A DNA stretch of 64,000 nt, from contig OZ025886.1 in NCBI GenBank assembly GCA_964019415.1, forward strand, positions 4,467,701 through 4,531,700. The letters run 5' to 3'. A program made the translations under genes and the position numbers. Positions within the stretch are counted from its first letter, which is position 1, and each line of letters starts with the position of its first letter. Below the pieces are notes generated by a model that did not search any database, was not told the origin of the DNA, and worked only from the letters and a program-made list of their open reading frames with translations. The stretch is from Ianthella basta (Eukaryota; Porifera; Demospongiae; Verongiida; Ianthellidae). This document shows, one piece after another, positions 36,801 to 49,036 of this stretch.

Positions 36801-39800
36801 TGCATGATTCAGTCCCAACATTTCAATGAACCCCCACTTTCATGCACAGTACTGTACTTTGTCCCTCTGTGGTCCACTGCATGGTTGACACCTATGTCAA
36901 TGCAGTGATGTTCATGTCCCACCTCCTGTGTCAGTTCACAGTGTGCCATGAACTCCACTTTATTGCTGACAATTAAACACACCAGCTATCCCCTACCCTC
37001 TCCCATCCTCACTATCACCCCTCCACACCCCTTGCAGGTGGAGGTGTGTCCTGCCCTCCCAGAGCCACTCCAACATGCAAAGAGGCTTGCTTATGACAGA
37101 TACCGGCGGCTAACCTTCGCAGAAGGACAAAAGGTACAGTACACTAAAGTAGCTGTACTGAAGAGTGCCCCTAAATTGCGACAGAAGGAAGACCTTGATC
37201 AGGGCGCTTTCTTAAAACAATTCTGTGACTGCGGTGCACGACTGTCAGAGGGAGCGACTGAACAAGTTACAGTCAATGACTTTCTTCGAGCAGGAACCCA
37301 GCAAAACCGAATACTTCACGGACAGCCTGGCACAGGTAAAACCACTTTCCTCAAACACCTGTGTCAGAAAGTGGCCAACGATGAGCTGAGTGACTTCTCC
37401 CTCGTCCTGTACTTCCCTCTGCGTGACAAGGCCGTGTCACAAGCTCTGATGAAAGACAACAGTGAAGATGGTCTGGAACAACTTCTCCGATACTACATCC
37501 CAGGGAAGAAGTGTTCTGCCTCAACTGAAGCACTGCTGGAGAGCGAAGGAGAGAATGTACTGATGATCTTCGATGGAGCCGATGAGATGCGTGGCCTGAT
37601 CGCCAGCCCGGATGGCTCACTCCTAGCAGCTCTCTTGCAAGGTCATCTGCTTCCCCAAGCATACTTCATAGTGTCCACGCGTCCCGGTGTGTGTCCACTG
37701 CTACAAGAGCACAGCTCTCTCTTCTATGAAATACTTGGATTTGATGAGGAAGCAGTGAAGTCATACGTGAAAGAGTTCTTCAACAGTGAGCCAGGCAAAG
37801 GGGAGGCCATGTTATCCGATCTGAAGCCCCATCCAGACCTCATGGGAGGAGCCTATATTCCTATGAATTTACTGATCTTCTGTTCTATCTACGAACACGG
37901 TGTTGCAGGCAGGTCGGTGTTCCCTGCAACCATGACCGAGTGCTACAAGTCCTACATTGCTAGGATCATCACTCGAGAGAAACAAAAGACAGAGACGATG
38001 GATTACCGAATTAGCCAATCCCTCACTGACCTCCCACCAGATGTGAAACACCTGTTGTCTTCCCTCGGTGTCCTCGCCTTCAAAGGTCTCACCCAGGAAC
38101 CACCTGACTACATCTTCCAAGAAGCTGATGTGCGCCCCCTATTCTCCATCCCTCCTCACCAGCCCCTGGATGAGTCCTCCTTCAGTGGCCTCCTCCATTT
38201 ACATGCCAGCCAGGACCCCGGTTATGCAAGATTCAGCACTCTGAACTTCAGCCACACCACTAAACAGGAGTTCTTTGGTGCTTACCATCTCTCCCTGTTG
38301 CCTAAGGCAGAGCAAGCTGCCTTCTGGAGGGAGAACCACCACAACCCCAAGTTCGCTGTCGTCCTCAGATATTTCGCTGGAATAACACAGTTCAAGTTAG
38401 CGGAGGTCAGCGAGGCCATCCTTGCCACAAGCGGTGACCTGCCAGCAAAATGTGACTCTGACAATCCTTATCTTTTGTATGTATTTCATGCTTTGTTTGA
38501 GTCTCAGAATGAGTCTCTCACCCAGAGCATAGTCACTCAGTTAAACAGCTGTCTCACCTTTAGATTGTACCTCACTCCTTTTGACACCATGGTACTCTCT
38601 CACTGCCTCACCAAGTGCAAGCACCTGACTGAACTAGACATGTCAACATTCCCACTTTTCTTATCCCCCACCAGTTTCCATCATGTTTGTTCAGTTGTGC
38701 AGTGCAATCCTCTTTTACAGTCACTGTCACTAGATGTGGACCAGTTCTCCACTGAAGGTGAGTGAATGGGACCACACTAATTGTTGGTGTAGTCCAGTGT
38801 TGTATGGAGGTTGTGCATGTGTGACCCCTTCAGTTGTTGTCTCTTTAGCAATGGCAATGGGTGATTTCCATGATAAAATGTCTATGTACAATGACCTGTT
38901 GCCATGGCAGCAAGTACTCTATGTCTGTATCCCTTTGTGTAGCTGTCAGATGTGTCTCTATTGTGTTCCTCCATTCTCCCTTGTTCCCCTTCCCCTATGG
39001 ACGTAGATGCTAGAGCACTATGTAAGGCTGCTGGGTCACTAAAGAGGTTGGACCTGACAGTGAAAGGAAGCTGCACTTCAGAGACACTGGCTGAGGTCTT
39101 TGAACACAGACCATTGGAGGAGTTGGATCTTTTCCTCTTCTGTGCTGTTCAAGTAAGTAGTGCATGATCACCTGGTTGGGGCAAGTGAAACGAGCCCCTA
39201 TGTAAATCATGAGGTAGCCCGACTCTACAATCTAGGCTGGCTTTGGGGCCTAAATGTCAGTTAGTTTGTCACACACCATACCTGTCCTAAATGCGCCTGT
39301 ACGTTTCCTGTCCTCTGCCCTATGCTACAATGAGTGACGACGCTGAGCCACCAGAAGGGAGCTCAAAGGTGTGGCGGCTGCAGTGTGGCTAATGTCAATT
39401 AAGTGTATGTGTCCTAACTAGGCAAGAGGCAGAAACTGCAAAGCAGGCAAAGCTTTGTCCCTGCCAGGCAAAGGACAGGGAATTGATGTCGCTTGTAGTC
39501 AAGCAGACACTGAAGTGCAGGTACAGCGATGGTCCTGCACAGGTAGGCTAGCTAGCTACGTATCTTAGGTAAACGGAGCGAATACTATCCTCATTTTCTC
39601 TTGCTTGGCTATTTTAAAAGTGCTGAAATGCCTGACAATGTGTCTGAGCTATTTCATTACTCTTACGTATTCCAATACCTTTGTTCTTCCTGTACAGTAT
39701 TAAACAAGATATTGCAGAAAGTGTGTGCATGCATGTAGCTATGCATGTATATGTACATGTGTGTGTGTGTGTACATGGCTGTATGAAGCTATGTGTGTGT

Positions 39801-41681
39801 AGATGTGGCTGTGTGTATGTACGAGTACATGTGTATGTGTGTATATGCTCACCCCCGCAATGCCTTGCATTGGACTAGTATATACGTAGTTATGTGGTGT
39901 GGAGTCTGAAGGAGTGGTTATCAGGAATACACTGTGTGGCTTCCTCCTATTTATGCTGCATCTTTCTACACTTGAGTTGTTTGAGTGCATAACATGTGCC
40001 GTTTTACTCCCACTCTGAGGTGAAATGTGTGAAGCAGTTTGAGGTGCATCACATTACATCATGGACATTTGTCAGTGACCACACTAGACCTATAGCTCTG
40101 TTTGACTTCCCGAGTGTATGAATGCTCCATCTGTTCTCTTACTGTTGTCACTGTATGTTATGTGTACAGGATGACCGCAGTGTGTTGGAGAAGAAGGTTG
40201 CCCACTGTCAGCTGAAGAGACTTAAGCTGTGGGGTACCATCACCGTACTCCTCCCTGTACTAAGTGGAGTCAAAGACAACCGTTCTATAACAGATCTTGA
40301 TGTTTGCGGTGAGCCTATCACTACATGCCTCTAACTATACTATGCCACATAGGGGTATGTACATGTATGGGTTGGGCCCATACATGTACATACATTGGAA
40401 GCACTGCCCCTCCCCTTGCCACCCTCACACCCTCAAAGTGTGTTTTGGTTGTGTATAATCAGTGTATGCTGTGTTGCTCATTTGGGGACATGCTGAGTGG
40501 TAATTTACAACTGTCGCTTAGCAACCACTGTCACTTAGCAACAGTTTGATGTTGAGGCAATGCATGGAGTGTTTGTCAAAGCGATGTCCAATCACCCCAT
40601 TCTACTAAGTGGAGTTCAATGGAGTGGTGTACATGTGTCAAGTGTAAATGAATGTGTAGCAGTCCTTGCTGTTTGTGAAGCCCCTCAAGGTCAACCCCAT
40701 TCAATCTTGTGTGCACTGTCATGCAGATCTCAATGATTGCTGCGTTTCTCTACCTTAGATTGGTCACGCAATGATGAGACATCTTCAGCTATGGCCACTT
40801 GTGTCCAGACCATGCCACAGTTGAGGACGCTTGCCATCCATTACATGAATCCTCTTCCAGTGCTGAAGTCACTGTCACACAGAGGCTCCCCCCTGGACAG
40901 TGTCACAGTGGAGGACCCACTATGGGTATGTACAGTGTACACCTATTCACATGCTACATCAGTGCTAGTTACTTAACTATTTGCCACACACACATGGAGA
41001 CGTAGTACAGTAATCACTGTACTATGTGTCCGTGTGTGTGTCAAATACTGTAGCTTACGTATATTTAGGGGTATCCCCTGAGTGTTTATATCCCCCTCCC
41101 TCCTAAGGATTCTTTACAAGGTGGTCTATTGTGCAATCACGGCAGGGGGAGGAGTCCAATGGACAGGACTCCCAATTATATGGTCCAGAGACCAATAGTG
41201 ATTGTGTGTGTGTGTGTTAACATCCACCCCTCTATGTCAAGTTTCATTGACTATAGACACAATTACTATCGGTCTCCAAACTGTGTACAGTAATTGAGAG
41301 TCGATCCTGTCTGTTGAACTCCTCCCCCTGCTGTGATTCTGCTCATGATTCATTCCCATCATAAAATGTGTTTGCTTAATTGCTTGAAGTTTGATTGTGT
41401 TAATGCCCTTCTGATCTTCCATCACCTACATTGGAGTGCCTGTGTACTTGTGCACATCCCCTCACCCATACATCCATCCAATTTCCATTTGAGTGTGGTA
41501 TACTGTATGGAGCATTTGTTGGGCACATCTGCTGTATAAACACATACCTATATCTTCTATTACATGCAGTAAGCACATTCTGTTGTTGGTAGTTTTCTGC
41601 CACGTTTGTTAGGCACCTACCAGAACACTCTAACGAGCTCTATTGCCTGACATGTGCCATACAGCATCTTTGCCCTACAAT

Positions 41682-41723
<42 letters not shown>

Positions 41724-42758
41724 GTCATGGCTCGTACTGTTGTTCTACAGGCAAATGGTGTGTCTGTTGTCATTTTGTGCATGTCACCAGTGAATGACAC
41801 AAGTGATCTCGACACATGTCTGTTCATGATGGTGTTGTGAGTGGCCAGGTTGTCAGTCGGTAGTTGTAAGTAAGTCAAGTGACTTTTGATGTGACGAGCT
41901 GTTACACTGCACCCTATAGAGGTCATTCAGAACTCTGCTAAAAGGAATAGGTCCCCTCCAGAAGTTCCCGTGAAGTAGAGAATACTGCGTGCTAAGGAGC
42001 CCCAAAGTAGTCCCTTAATAGCTGCTTAAGTTAACATCCTCCTATGACCCCAATGATACCTTCTAATTCCTCCCCCACCCCCCACCGCCCACACACAATC
42101 GAGCCCCCTAAGTCCAACCGTGCCAAGCACACTGTATTTAGAAAGTTGGTGAAGGGGGGAGGGGTGGGTAATACAATGTTAACATATGGCTTGTCAAATT
42201 TTCAAGGGTGAGTAGACTCATCCTTGTATCTTCACAGACTTCCTGTATGAAAGTCGTGCGTGGTTTTTGGGAGACAAGTGATCAAGTGCTGATCTGATTG
42301 GCCAGAAGTATTTGAGATACATCGAGACAAGCCAAGGAATTGGCCCAGAGATACCAGACCACCTTTTGGGTCATTTATAGAATGGCAGTCAGATGTGGGC
42401 TGTGGAGGAGACTGAACCTACCCCTGAAGCCATACCAATAGTGCAGTGTTTGTTGTTCTTGTAAGGTGTCACCTCAGTACCCCTGTGTTGTGTTTTGTAC
42501 CTACAGAGGGAGTCGAGTGAAGAGGACTGGGCACAGCTGGAGGAGGCGGCCAGTTGTGCTCAAGTAGTCAAGGTGAAGGTGGATGTGGACTACAGTGCCA
42601 GAGCTAGCAGAGCCCTGGCTGCTGGGTTCAGTAAGAACCCACTACTCAGAGAAGTGGAACTGGGGCAGGTATCGGAGGAGTTAGTGGAGTCAGTGAGAGG
42701 AACACTGTGCACAAACACTACACTAACTGTGAATGTTAGTGACGCTTCTGTTGTATGA
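33872..42758 (+). CDS. CARD-NACHT-LRR innate immune receptor (NLR), apparently intact
   Basis: Ten exons join in consistent phase to 1015 codons plus stop: 33872-34061, 34501-34562, 35143-35185, 35851-36132, 36277-36323, 37038-38757, 39007-39152, 40170-40308, 40759-40925 and 42507-42758. The N-terminus MGGIISRW has Gly2 and Ser6, an N-myristoylation-like start, then an acidic low-complexity region and a Pro-rich linker. A CARD spans about residues 102-188. The NACHT has its P-loop GQPGTGKT at 303-310 and Walker B IFDGADE with Asp at 387. Degenerate leucine-rich repeats fill about 720-1015. NLRs sense danger or microbial signals, oligomerise by the NACHT and signal through CARD partners. It starts downstream of a divergent HAUS6-like region and ends about 130 bp before a duplication breakpoint. 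Exon joins are inferred from splice signals and phase; a missed small LRR exon cannot be excluded. Confidence 0.88.
35851..36132 (+). CDS. NLR exon 4: CARD domain
   Basis: 94 residues beginning EQVLDDFRQRFITDVDADAI. The pattern of six amphipathic helices (including LKHQDIIADGDLTRI, DLHKCLKDKC, SFLKVCGIL and LGKELKQRL) fits a caspase recruitment domain in one exon. Phase 1 on both sides makes it a shuffling-compatible module. It is absent from the truncated NLR copy at 57.5 kb. Confidence 0.75.
37038..38757 (+). CDS. NLR exon 6: NACHT ATPase plus first LRR
   Basis: One 1720-bp exon encodes 573 residues: a lead segment VEVCPALPEPLQHAKRLAYD, the NACHT with P-loop and Walker B, the sensor-type STRPGVCP segment, winged-helix-like sequence with FSHTTKQEFFGAYHL (NACHT-associated), and the first LRR (HLTELDMSTFPLF). 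Encoding the whole NACHT in a single large exon is common among invertebrate NLRs. Confidence 0.9.
39007..42758 (+). CDS. NLR exons 7-10: degenerate LRR domain
   Basis: Four exons carry irregular LRRs: LKRLDLTVKG and LEELDLFLF; LKRLKLWG and ITDLDVC; LRTLAIHYM and LDSVTVEDP; VVKVKVDVD and LREVELGQV. Repeats are about 25-28 residues and weakly conserved. The stop at 42756-42758 follows TVNVSDASVV. Confidence 0.75.
39153..40169 (+). other. NLR intron 7
   Basis: About 1 kb with GT-rich simple sequence (39720-39850). No other feature was seen. Confidence 0.6.
40926..42506 (+). other. NLR intron 9
   Basis: About 1.6 kb containing a CA microsatellite (41681-41721) and no recognisable exon. A small unrecognised LRR exon could lie here. 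Confidence 0.55.
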
Positions 42759-43113
42759 ATACCAGTTCTTTTGTAACTAGCTATATACATTATCGCCAAG
42801 CAGCTATGGATCTGGAGTTTTGGTGGTTGGTTTTACATTCTGTACTCAGACAAATTAATGTAACATGTAATTATAACTGCATCTTCTTGACCTTTTTCAT
42901 ATACTGTTCTAGTGTGTATGCTTTTGTGTTTTGAAGGCAGTGCGCATGTGTGCCTATGTAATGAGATTCATTGTCCCTTGTAAGTGAAACCCCAATAGTC
43001 ACATGGTTGTTCCGCGTGACGATTACGTCAATGGTTATTTCGGGATGTAGACGTTTATACAGTTATTTAACGCATGTTCCAGTATTAATTCACTTTTGCT
43101 CCAAAAGCAGAAG
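42759..43113. other. NLR 3' end and duplication breakpoint, then flank of WHAMM/JMY copy 2
   Basis: From about 42888 the sequence matches 210-439 (upstream of copy 1). The 130 bp before that are the NLR 3'UTR. No canonical AATAAA was seen within it. Here the first block ends and its duplicate begins. Confidence 0.65.
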
Positions 43114-44283
43114 ATGGAGAGTCACAGCAGTTTGGACGAAAGCCAGTTCGTTCCAGTCAAGGAGGACTATTTCTCTGTGCCACCGTCTTACAATGGCGAG
43201 TCCTCGTACAATTTCGCTGTCAGCGAAGGCAGCACGGTGTCCCATGTCCGCGTGGCTGTTGAGGGCCTCTCGGAGGACTTCCCTGATGCTCCGAACTCCA
43301 TCGAAAGCGATTTCAGTTTTGAGAAGCTTTCCAGCGGCCCTGAATGAAGCGGCCCAGTATGTCGCAGAGTGTGATGATGGTGAGAAGTTGGCTGCGGCGC
43401 AAGAGGAAAGTGAGTACCACAAAGAGTACACTGCCTCGAAGGAGAAACTGGATGAGCTCCTCTTAGAGCGGTTCCAGGAAGAGGCAGAGAGAGCTGAGCT
43501 GAGGTTGTCACGTACCGTGCGCTTCTTGCCATGGCCAAAGTGGAGGAGGGTCAAGCCAAGTACAGAGTGAAGAAAGTGAGTTGTCCTTGATTGTCTCAGA
43601 AGACTACTGTTGTCAATAGTGCTTTCTATAAGCCTAATACTAGCTGTGAGATGGACTATGTCACTATGTACAGTAGTTGTTCTGTGTAATGTTGTTATAA
43701 GTGGTCATTGCTGTGTGCAGCAGGTCTTGATATGAACTTTATCACACTGGTGCTAGGGGAGATGTACAGGACTGTTAGAGGCCCTTATAGTCAGAGCACA
43801 CTGTTTCCAATTGGTTGTATCCTCATATAGCAGTGCTTGAACACTTGAATCTGATATTTGATGTGCTAACTTAGTTATACTGAACTTGAGCATAAAATTC
43901 GTGTAAGCAATCGCCATGGTAACCTTCATGCCCTAGTAACCATGTCATTTCAGGTGTTTCATGCTTGCTGTGTTTGATAGCTCGGCACACATGATGAATC
44001 ACACACTGCCCTAGTCTCGCGTAGCCAGACCGCCATTTTCACTCTGACTCCGCCCTCTGTGAGACTAACACTGCCCTCTGTATGTGAGAGCTGTCTGTGT
44101 GTAATGTAGGCATGTATGTGACGGTGGTTGGTGAGGTGTTTGTGTCTGACTTGTGTTTTGTGTAGAAAGAGCTGGAGGCTGCTGCTAAGGAGTGCCACAA
44201 GGATGCCTTGGCCTCTGTGACAGCCAACATGGAGAGGAGCTATGCAGCACACATGGCAGCGGAAAGGGTGTGTGTGTGTGTGT

Positions 44284-44349
<66 letters not shown>

Positions 44350-44417
44350 TGTGTGGTGTGTGTGTGTGGTGTGTGTGTGTGTGGTGTGTGGTGTGTGTGT
44401 GTGGTGTGTGTGTGTGT

Positions 44418-44464
<47 letters not shown>

Positions 44465-45605
44465 TGTGTGTGTGTGTATGTGTGTGTCTGTGTGTGTGTG
44501 TGTGTGGTGTGTGTGTGTGCGTGTGTGCGTGTGTATGTGTACAGTTAGGATCCAAGCTGCTCTTGAGAAGTGCTGGCTGTAATGTGTGTGTGCTTGTGGA
44601 TTGCACATCTCTGTAGAAGGAGACCCTGATGAAGAAGGTGGAACAAGAACATAAGCAGGAGATGAAGCTATCCCGGCTTCAAGCAGTGCAGAGGGTGAAG
44701 CAGTACAAACAAGTGAGTACAGTGGAGGGCAAATGCATTAGTGAGGGCAGAGGGCAGAGACAACTGGAGTTGCGAGCTATCAGAGTGCGTGTGTGTCCAC
44801 TACTTGTTTCTGTGTTTGCCTATGCAGGGAGTGCAGTCAAAGAAGGACACACCAAAGGGTTATGTCCCACCGTGGAAGAGAGTGCATGAGAAGCAAACAA
44901 AGGATGGCAGCAAGTCTTCTCCCAAGCCAGCCGAGTCCATGACAGCCTCTCGGATGTCCAGCCTCAGTGAGCATGCCAGTGTCAAGCCTAGGAAGACACC
45001 TTTGTCCAGTGGTGCTGCACCTTCGAGGAAGACAGGCTCAAGGAGTGCGGCTGGAGACCCTCTCTCCAGTGTCCGCCCAGACCAGTCCTTGCCCCTAGAC
45101 CAGAACACCTTGATGAGACTGCTGCAGAGTATGCAACTCCAGGTGCAGCAGAAATCAATTAGCCCCTTTGTGCCCACACCCCCAGTGCCAGTCACACCCC
45201 CTCAACCCCCGCCCCCACCACCACCTGCTCCACCCCCACCCCCTCCTGTATCTGTTCCCACTCCAACTCCAAATCCACACCCAAAGACAACTGAAGTCAA
45301 AGTGGAAACGACAAAGCCCCCATGCACTGCCCCCCAAGCCGGGATCAGCATTGAAGACATTATGAACATACGACTCAAGAAATCAAACTTGGGACAGAGT
45401 ATCCGTGTGTCCAAGCAGGTGCTGTCCACAGGACGAGGTGAAGCTGATAAGGAGTGGAGGAGACCCTGAGAGGCTGTCACTGACTGACCCGCACCACGCG
45501 GCCTTGAAGAAGAGAGTGGCAGAGGTCAGGTTGAGGGTTGCCCCAGATCCAGATGATAACCATGGCGACGAAGGTGTCACCAGGGATGACGATGACTGGG
45601 CATAG
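43114..45605 (+). pseudogene. WHAMM/JMY: WHAMM/JMY-like actin nucleation factor, copy 2 (internally deleted)
   Basis: Exons: 43114-43575 (against 1254 bp in copy 1), 44166-44267, 44617-44712 and 44828-45605. Exon 1 lost about 790 bp in three blocks, corresponding roughly to 653-1135, 1315-1450 and 1492-1672 of copy 1; the first leads to an early TGA after FSFEKLSSGPE. The C-terminal exon is otherwise better than in copy 1: the frame runs from GVQSKKDTPKGYVPPWKR through the polyproline tract to the WH2-like EDIMNIRLKK, but a 2-bp loss near 45428 (CCACAGGACG versus CCACAGAGGACG) shifts the frame before the acidic tail. It lacks the transposon-bearing insertion of copy 1. Probably non-functional as a full-length protein. 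Confidence 0.85.
44267..44545. repeat. GT microsatellite with GGTG interruptions
   Basis: About 280 bp of TG repeats with regular GTGGTG interruptions follow the exon 2 donor. The counterpart in copy 1 is only about 26 bp (6111-6136), showing strong expansion. Confidence 0.95.
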
Positions 45606-46271
45606 CATGGCACAACCAGTGCAATCCCATTTCAGCTCATTGTATATGTAATTACACACCCTGAGCAGGTCTGGGGTATTGATTTCTTTTTTATTCAGAC
45701 TGTCCAATTCTGTTCTATCTGCACAGTGTTGTAATTCTGCCTTTTGAACTGGAGCATGTGATCTGGATGGATTGTGAAGAACATGGGTCACAACTTGTGA
45801 CATGTTCTTACACGTACTACTTGTGACTCGCAAGTAGTACGTGTTTGACTGACACACTTCCGCCTCTAACTCCCCAGCCTCTTCGCACAGTTGTGTATAA
45901 AGGATACAGTGTGCTTGCCACCACCCCATCTTCTGCATACAGTCCCTATTCTGATGTTACCGGACTGTGTGAGATGGCAGGCTACCCTGTGCACACAGCT
46001 TGCACTACACTATTCACAACAACACATCTCTACAATGTGCCGATGAATCAAGCAATCTACAGTGATTGCAACCATAAAATGTGCCTTCACCAATAATGTG
46101 TAATGCTGCATGAGGGGATGGTCCACAAATAGTATGATAATCACAATAAGAAGCAGAAGTTGTCACATGACATGTCATTTGATGGTCACATGACACATCA
46201 CATTACATATACCTAACAGTACATATGCATGCACAATAACATGTATTAAAACGACTCCATAAATAAATGAG
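45606..46271. other. Convergent intergenic region, copy 2, with conserved hairpin
   Basis: Duplicate of 7171-7770. The hairpin GTACTACTTG/CAAGTAGTAC is intact at 45814-45840. No gene was seen. Confidence 0.6.
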
Positions 46272-47179
46272 TCACACAAGCAGCTTTCCCGTGTGTTGTA
46301 TGGCAAACTCCATCACACGCCACGCTGTCTTGTGATAATAAATAGATAGGTCCCTACACAACGCCCACACGTACATCACATTCTCAATGTTGCCCTGGAG
46401 GAGAGGGGAAGGGGAGGAAGAAAGAGTACTGTTAAGGACTGCCATGCGACATCACCAATATTTACAACTAGACAAAGCTACTTCCACACTCTACTGTATT
46501 CTCAGCATACAAGCTCTTCCCATCCCTTCCATCCCTTCCATCCCCTCCCATCCCCTCCCATTTCCTCCTGTCCCCTCCTGTCTCCTCCCATCTCCTCCCA
46601 TCCCCTCCTGTCCCCTCCCCTCCCTGTGGCCGTGCTCAGTGTCGGTGGGGCTAACCTCTCCACCCTCCACAATCTCTCCTTTGGCATTTCGCACTATCAT
46701 CAGTTGTTGGGCTGAGAAGGTGAGAATGAGGACCGGACCCTGTTCCAGGACCTTCGCCATGGCAATCTAATGGTGGATGGAAGGGGGACAGGGCAGTGTG
46801 TGCGCGCGTGTGTGTACATATGTGCATGCATGTATGTGTGTCACAGTGTGTGTGTCCTCACATCAACGTCTCTAACGTCCAACACTTTACAGTCCATTTT
46901 CCTTCCAACTGACGAGTGTTGCTCAATCTGAGCTACCAACATATTGTAGGCCTGGACAAACAACAACAACAACCAACAAACATGACACATCACATCACCC
47001 CCCCCCCCCCCCCCCCCACCCCGTACCAGGACTAAGCACTCACTGGTGTGTGGCACCAATCCTTTAGCACCTCAAGCTTCCCTTGCAAGAAGGCCTGAAC
47101 ATTTAGAGAGAGAGACATTGCTATAGTGATAAAATGTAGGTCACTACCATATGCCATTGCACACTCGCACGCACGTAGG

Positions 47180-47278
<99 letters not shown>

Positions 47279-48616
47279 TACCTCCAGCACAGTAGGAATG
47301 ATGTCAAACTCGCACTCCTTCACAAATGCCTCTTTGCTGAAGTAAGGGTCAACTTTTCGTATTTCAGCCATTGCCTCTGCCATGTCAGACTGGGTCACCA
47401 TCCCTCCTGCATGACACACACACAGACAGACAGACACACATGAACACAAATGCATGCACACACACACAACCTTGCACACTGGATGGACACCTCACTAGAC
47501 ACACACAACCTTGTAGAAAGGGGAATACAAGACACCTCTCCCTCACACAGTTTACTCTGGACAAGGTCACTCACCAAAGGTGTCACCAACTCTGTCTGTC
47601 ACTGCTCGTGACGCCCTCACAACTACATTGTCACTCTCGTCATACTTCATACGCATTGTGTACAGCACTTGGTATGGGGGAGGGAAGGGGAGGGGGAGGG
47701 GAGGGGAGGGGAGGGGGAGGGGAGGGGAGGGTAGAGGGGTGGGGAGGGGGAGGGGAGGGGGAGGGGAGGGGGAGGGGAGGGGAGGGTAGAGGGGAGGGGG
47801 AGGGGAAGGGGAGGGGAGGGGGAGGGGAAGGGGAGGGGGAGGGGAGGGGAGGAGTGGGATGGTAGATCACTATTGAATGTATAAATGTGCTACTACCACA
47901 CTGTAATGTACACACGCACACACACCCTACACTCCACCCTGTATGAGTGCCCTCCAACACAATCCACACACTCCTCTATTACAGTAGCCCCCTTACAGTT
48001 GGTGATGGGATTGTTCTCTCGCAAGTTACTCCACCAGCTGTACAGCTTGGACTGCCTTGTCTGCACCACTCTCACCTCCTCACTGCAGGAGGGGGGAAGG
48101 AGCGGAGGGAGTGGGAGGGAGGGGGAAGGAGGGGAGGGAGGTGAGGGAGGGGAGGGAGGGAAGGGAAGGAGGGGAGGGAGAGGAGGGAGGTGAGGGAGGG
48201 GAGGGAAGGAGGGGAGGGAGAGGAGGGGAGGGAGGTGAGGGAGGGGAGGGAGGGGAGGGAGGTGAGGGAGGGGAGGGAAGGAGGGGAGGGAGAGGAGGGA
48301 GGGAAGGAGGGGAGGGAAGGAGGGGAGGGAGAGGAGGGGAGGGAGAAGAGGGAGGAAGTGGATAGGGTGGGTACATGCTGACTCTCTCCTACATTCCACA
48401 TGCCCCTATATCCTAACACACTGACACAAAACCCGCCCACGCTTCCACCCACGCACTCGTTTGGCTCAATGACTCTCTCTTGTTGCTGTGCTGCTTGTGA
48501 AGAGAAGGAGCTTGCTCTGGCCGGGTCTGTGCGCTTCCTGATCTCAGCTGTGCACATACACCAGTGGACAAATGAGAGGGGCACACAAACTGTATTGGAC
48601 ATGCCATGGACATGGT

Positions 48617-48649
<33 letters not shown>

Positions 48650-48943
48650 ACCTCCCACCTCCCACCTCCCACCTCCCACCTCCCACTCACAAGGTGGTGT
48701 ATATGGTTTGGAGTGTTCTATAATATCTTCCAAGAATTCTTCCTTAACTACTTTCATACCCTGCAGTGGAGGGGGAGGGGGAGGGGGAGGGGGAGGGGCA
48801 AATTAAATGTCAGTCACAGTACAATACCATTACCATAGCAACCTGTTACCCACCTCTGCCACCTTCTGGTAGGTCTGTGTCTGTCCCAGCTGCTCTCCCT
48901 GTTCAGAGACCTTCCTAGCTGTGGCACTGGCAGTTTGAGACAC
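46272..48943 (-). CDS. TIMM44: TIM44, copy C (best preserved; N-terminal exons not found)
   Basis: Counterparts of all ten exons of copy A are present, splice in phase and contain no internal stop: GKLEVLKDWCH where copy A has TAG, and AAQQQERVIEPNE where copy A has TAA. The reading frame ends GKLLV and TGA at 46272-46274. The last exon is 46272-46394 and the first recognised one about 48854-48943, with acceptor CGTTAG and donor GAG|GTGGGT. It encodes about 310 residues: the linker region and the whole C-terminal membrane-binding domain of TIM44. The presequence and N-terminal coiled coil (about 150 residues in animals) should lie upstream, but upstream there is only the minisatellite and the HAUS6-like exon. 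It is thus either a 5'-truncated gene or one whose first exons lie far away. Confidence 0.88.
46998..47020. repeat. Poly-C tract
   Basis: About 20 consecutive C in a TIM44 copy C intron, absent from copy A. Confidence 0.9.
47160..47277. repeat. (CA)n microsatellite in TIM44 copy C
   Basis: Counterpart of 8896-9067, shorter. Confidence 0.95.
47680..47853. repeat. GGGGAGGG minisatellite in TIM44 copy C
   Basis: Counterpart of 9474-9583, expanded; G-quadruplex-prone on the plus strand. Confidence 0.85.
48088..48357. repeat. GGGAGGGAGGTGA minisatellite in TIM44 copy C
   Basis: Homologous to 17204-17493 in copy B, including its internal variant order, so it predates their divergence. Confidence 0.85.
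48620..48690. repeat. (CA)n and short CCACCTCC tract
   Basis: Smallest of the three counterparts (10107-10274, 17750-17896). Confidence 0.85.
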
Positions 48944-49036
48944 CTAACGGGGGGGAGGGGGGGGGGGGACAGGTGGGGGGACAGGTGGGGGGGGGACAGG
49001 TGGGGGGACAGGTGGAGGACAGGTGGGGGGGACGGG
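48944..49036. repeat. G-rich GGGGACAGGTGG minisatellite, third block
   Basis: Counterpart of 10521-10728 and 18146-18311; again between TIM44's first recognised exon and the 10-bp array. Confidence 0.9.
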
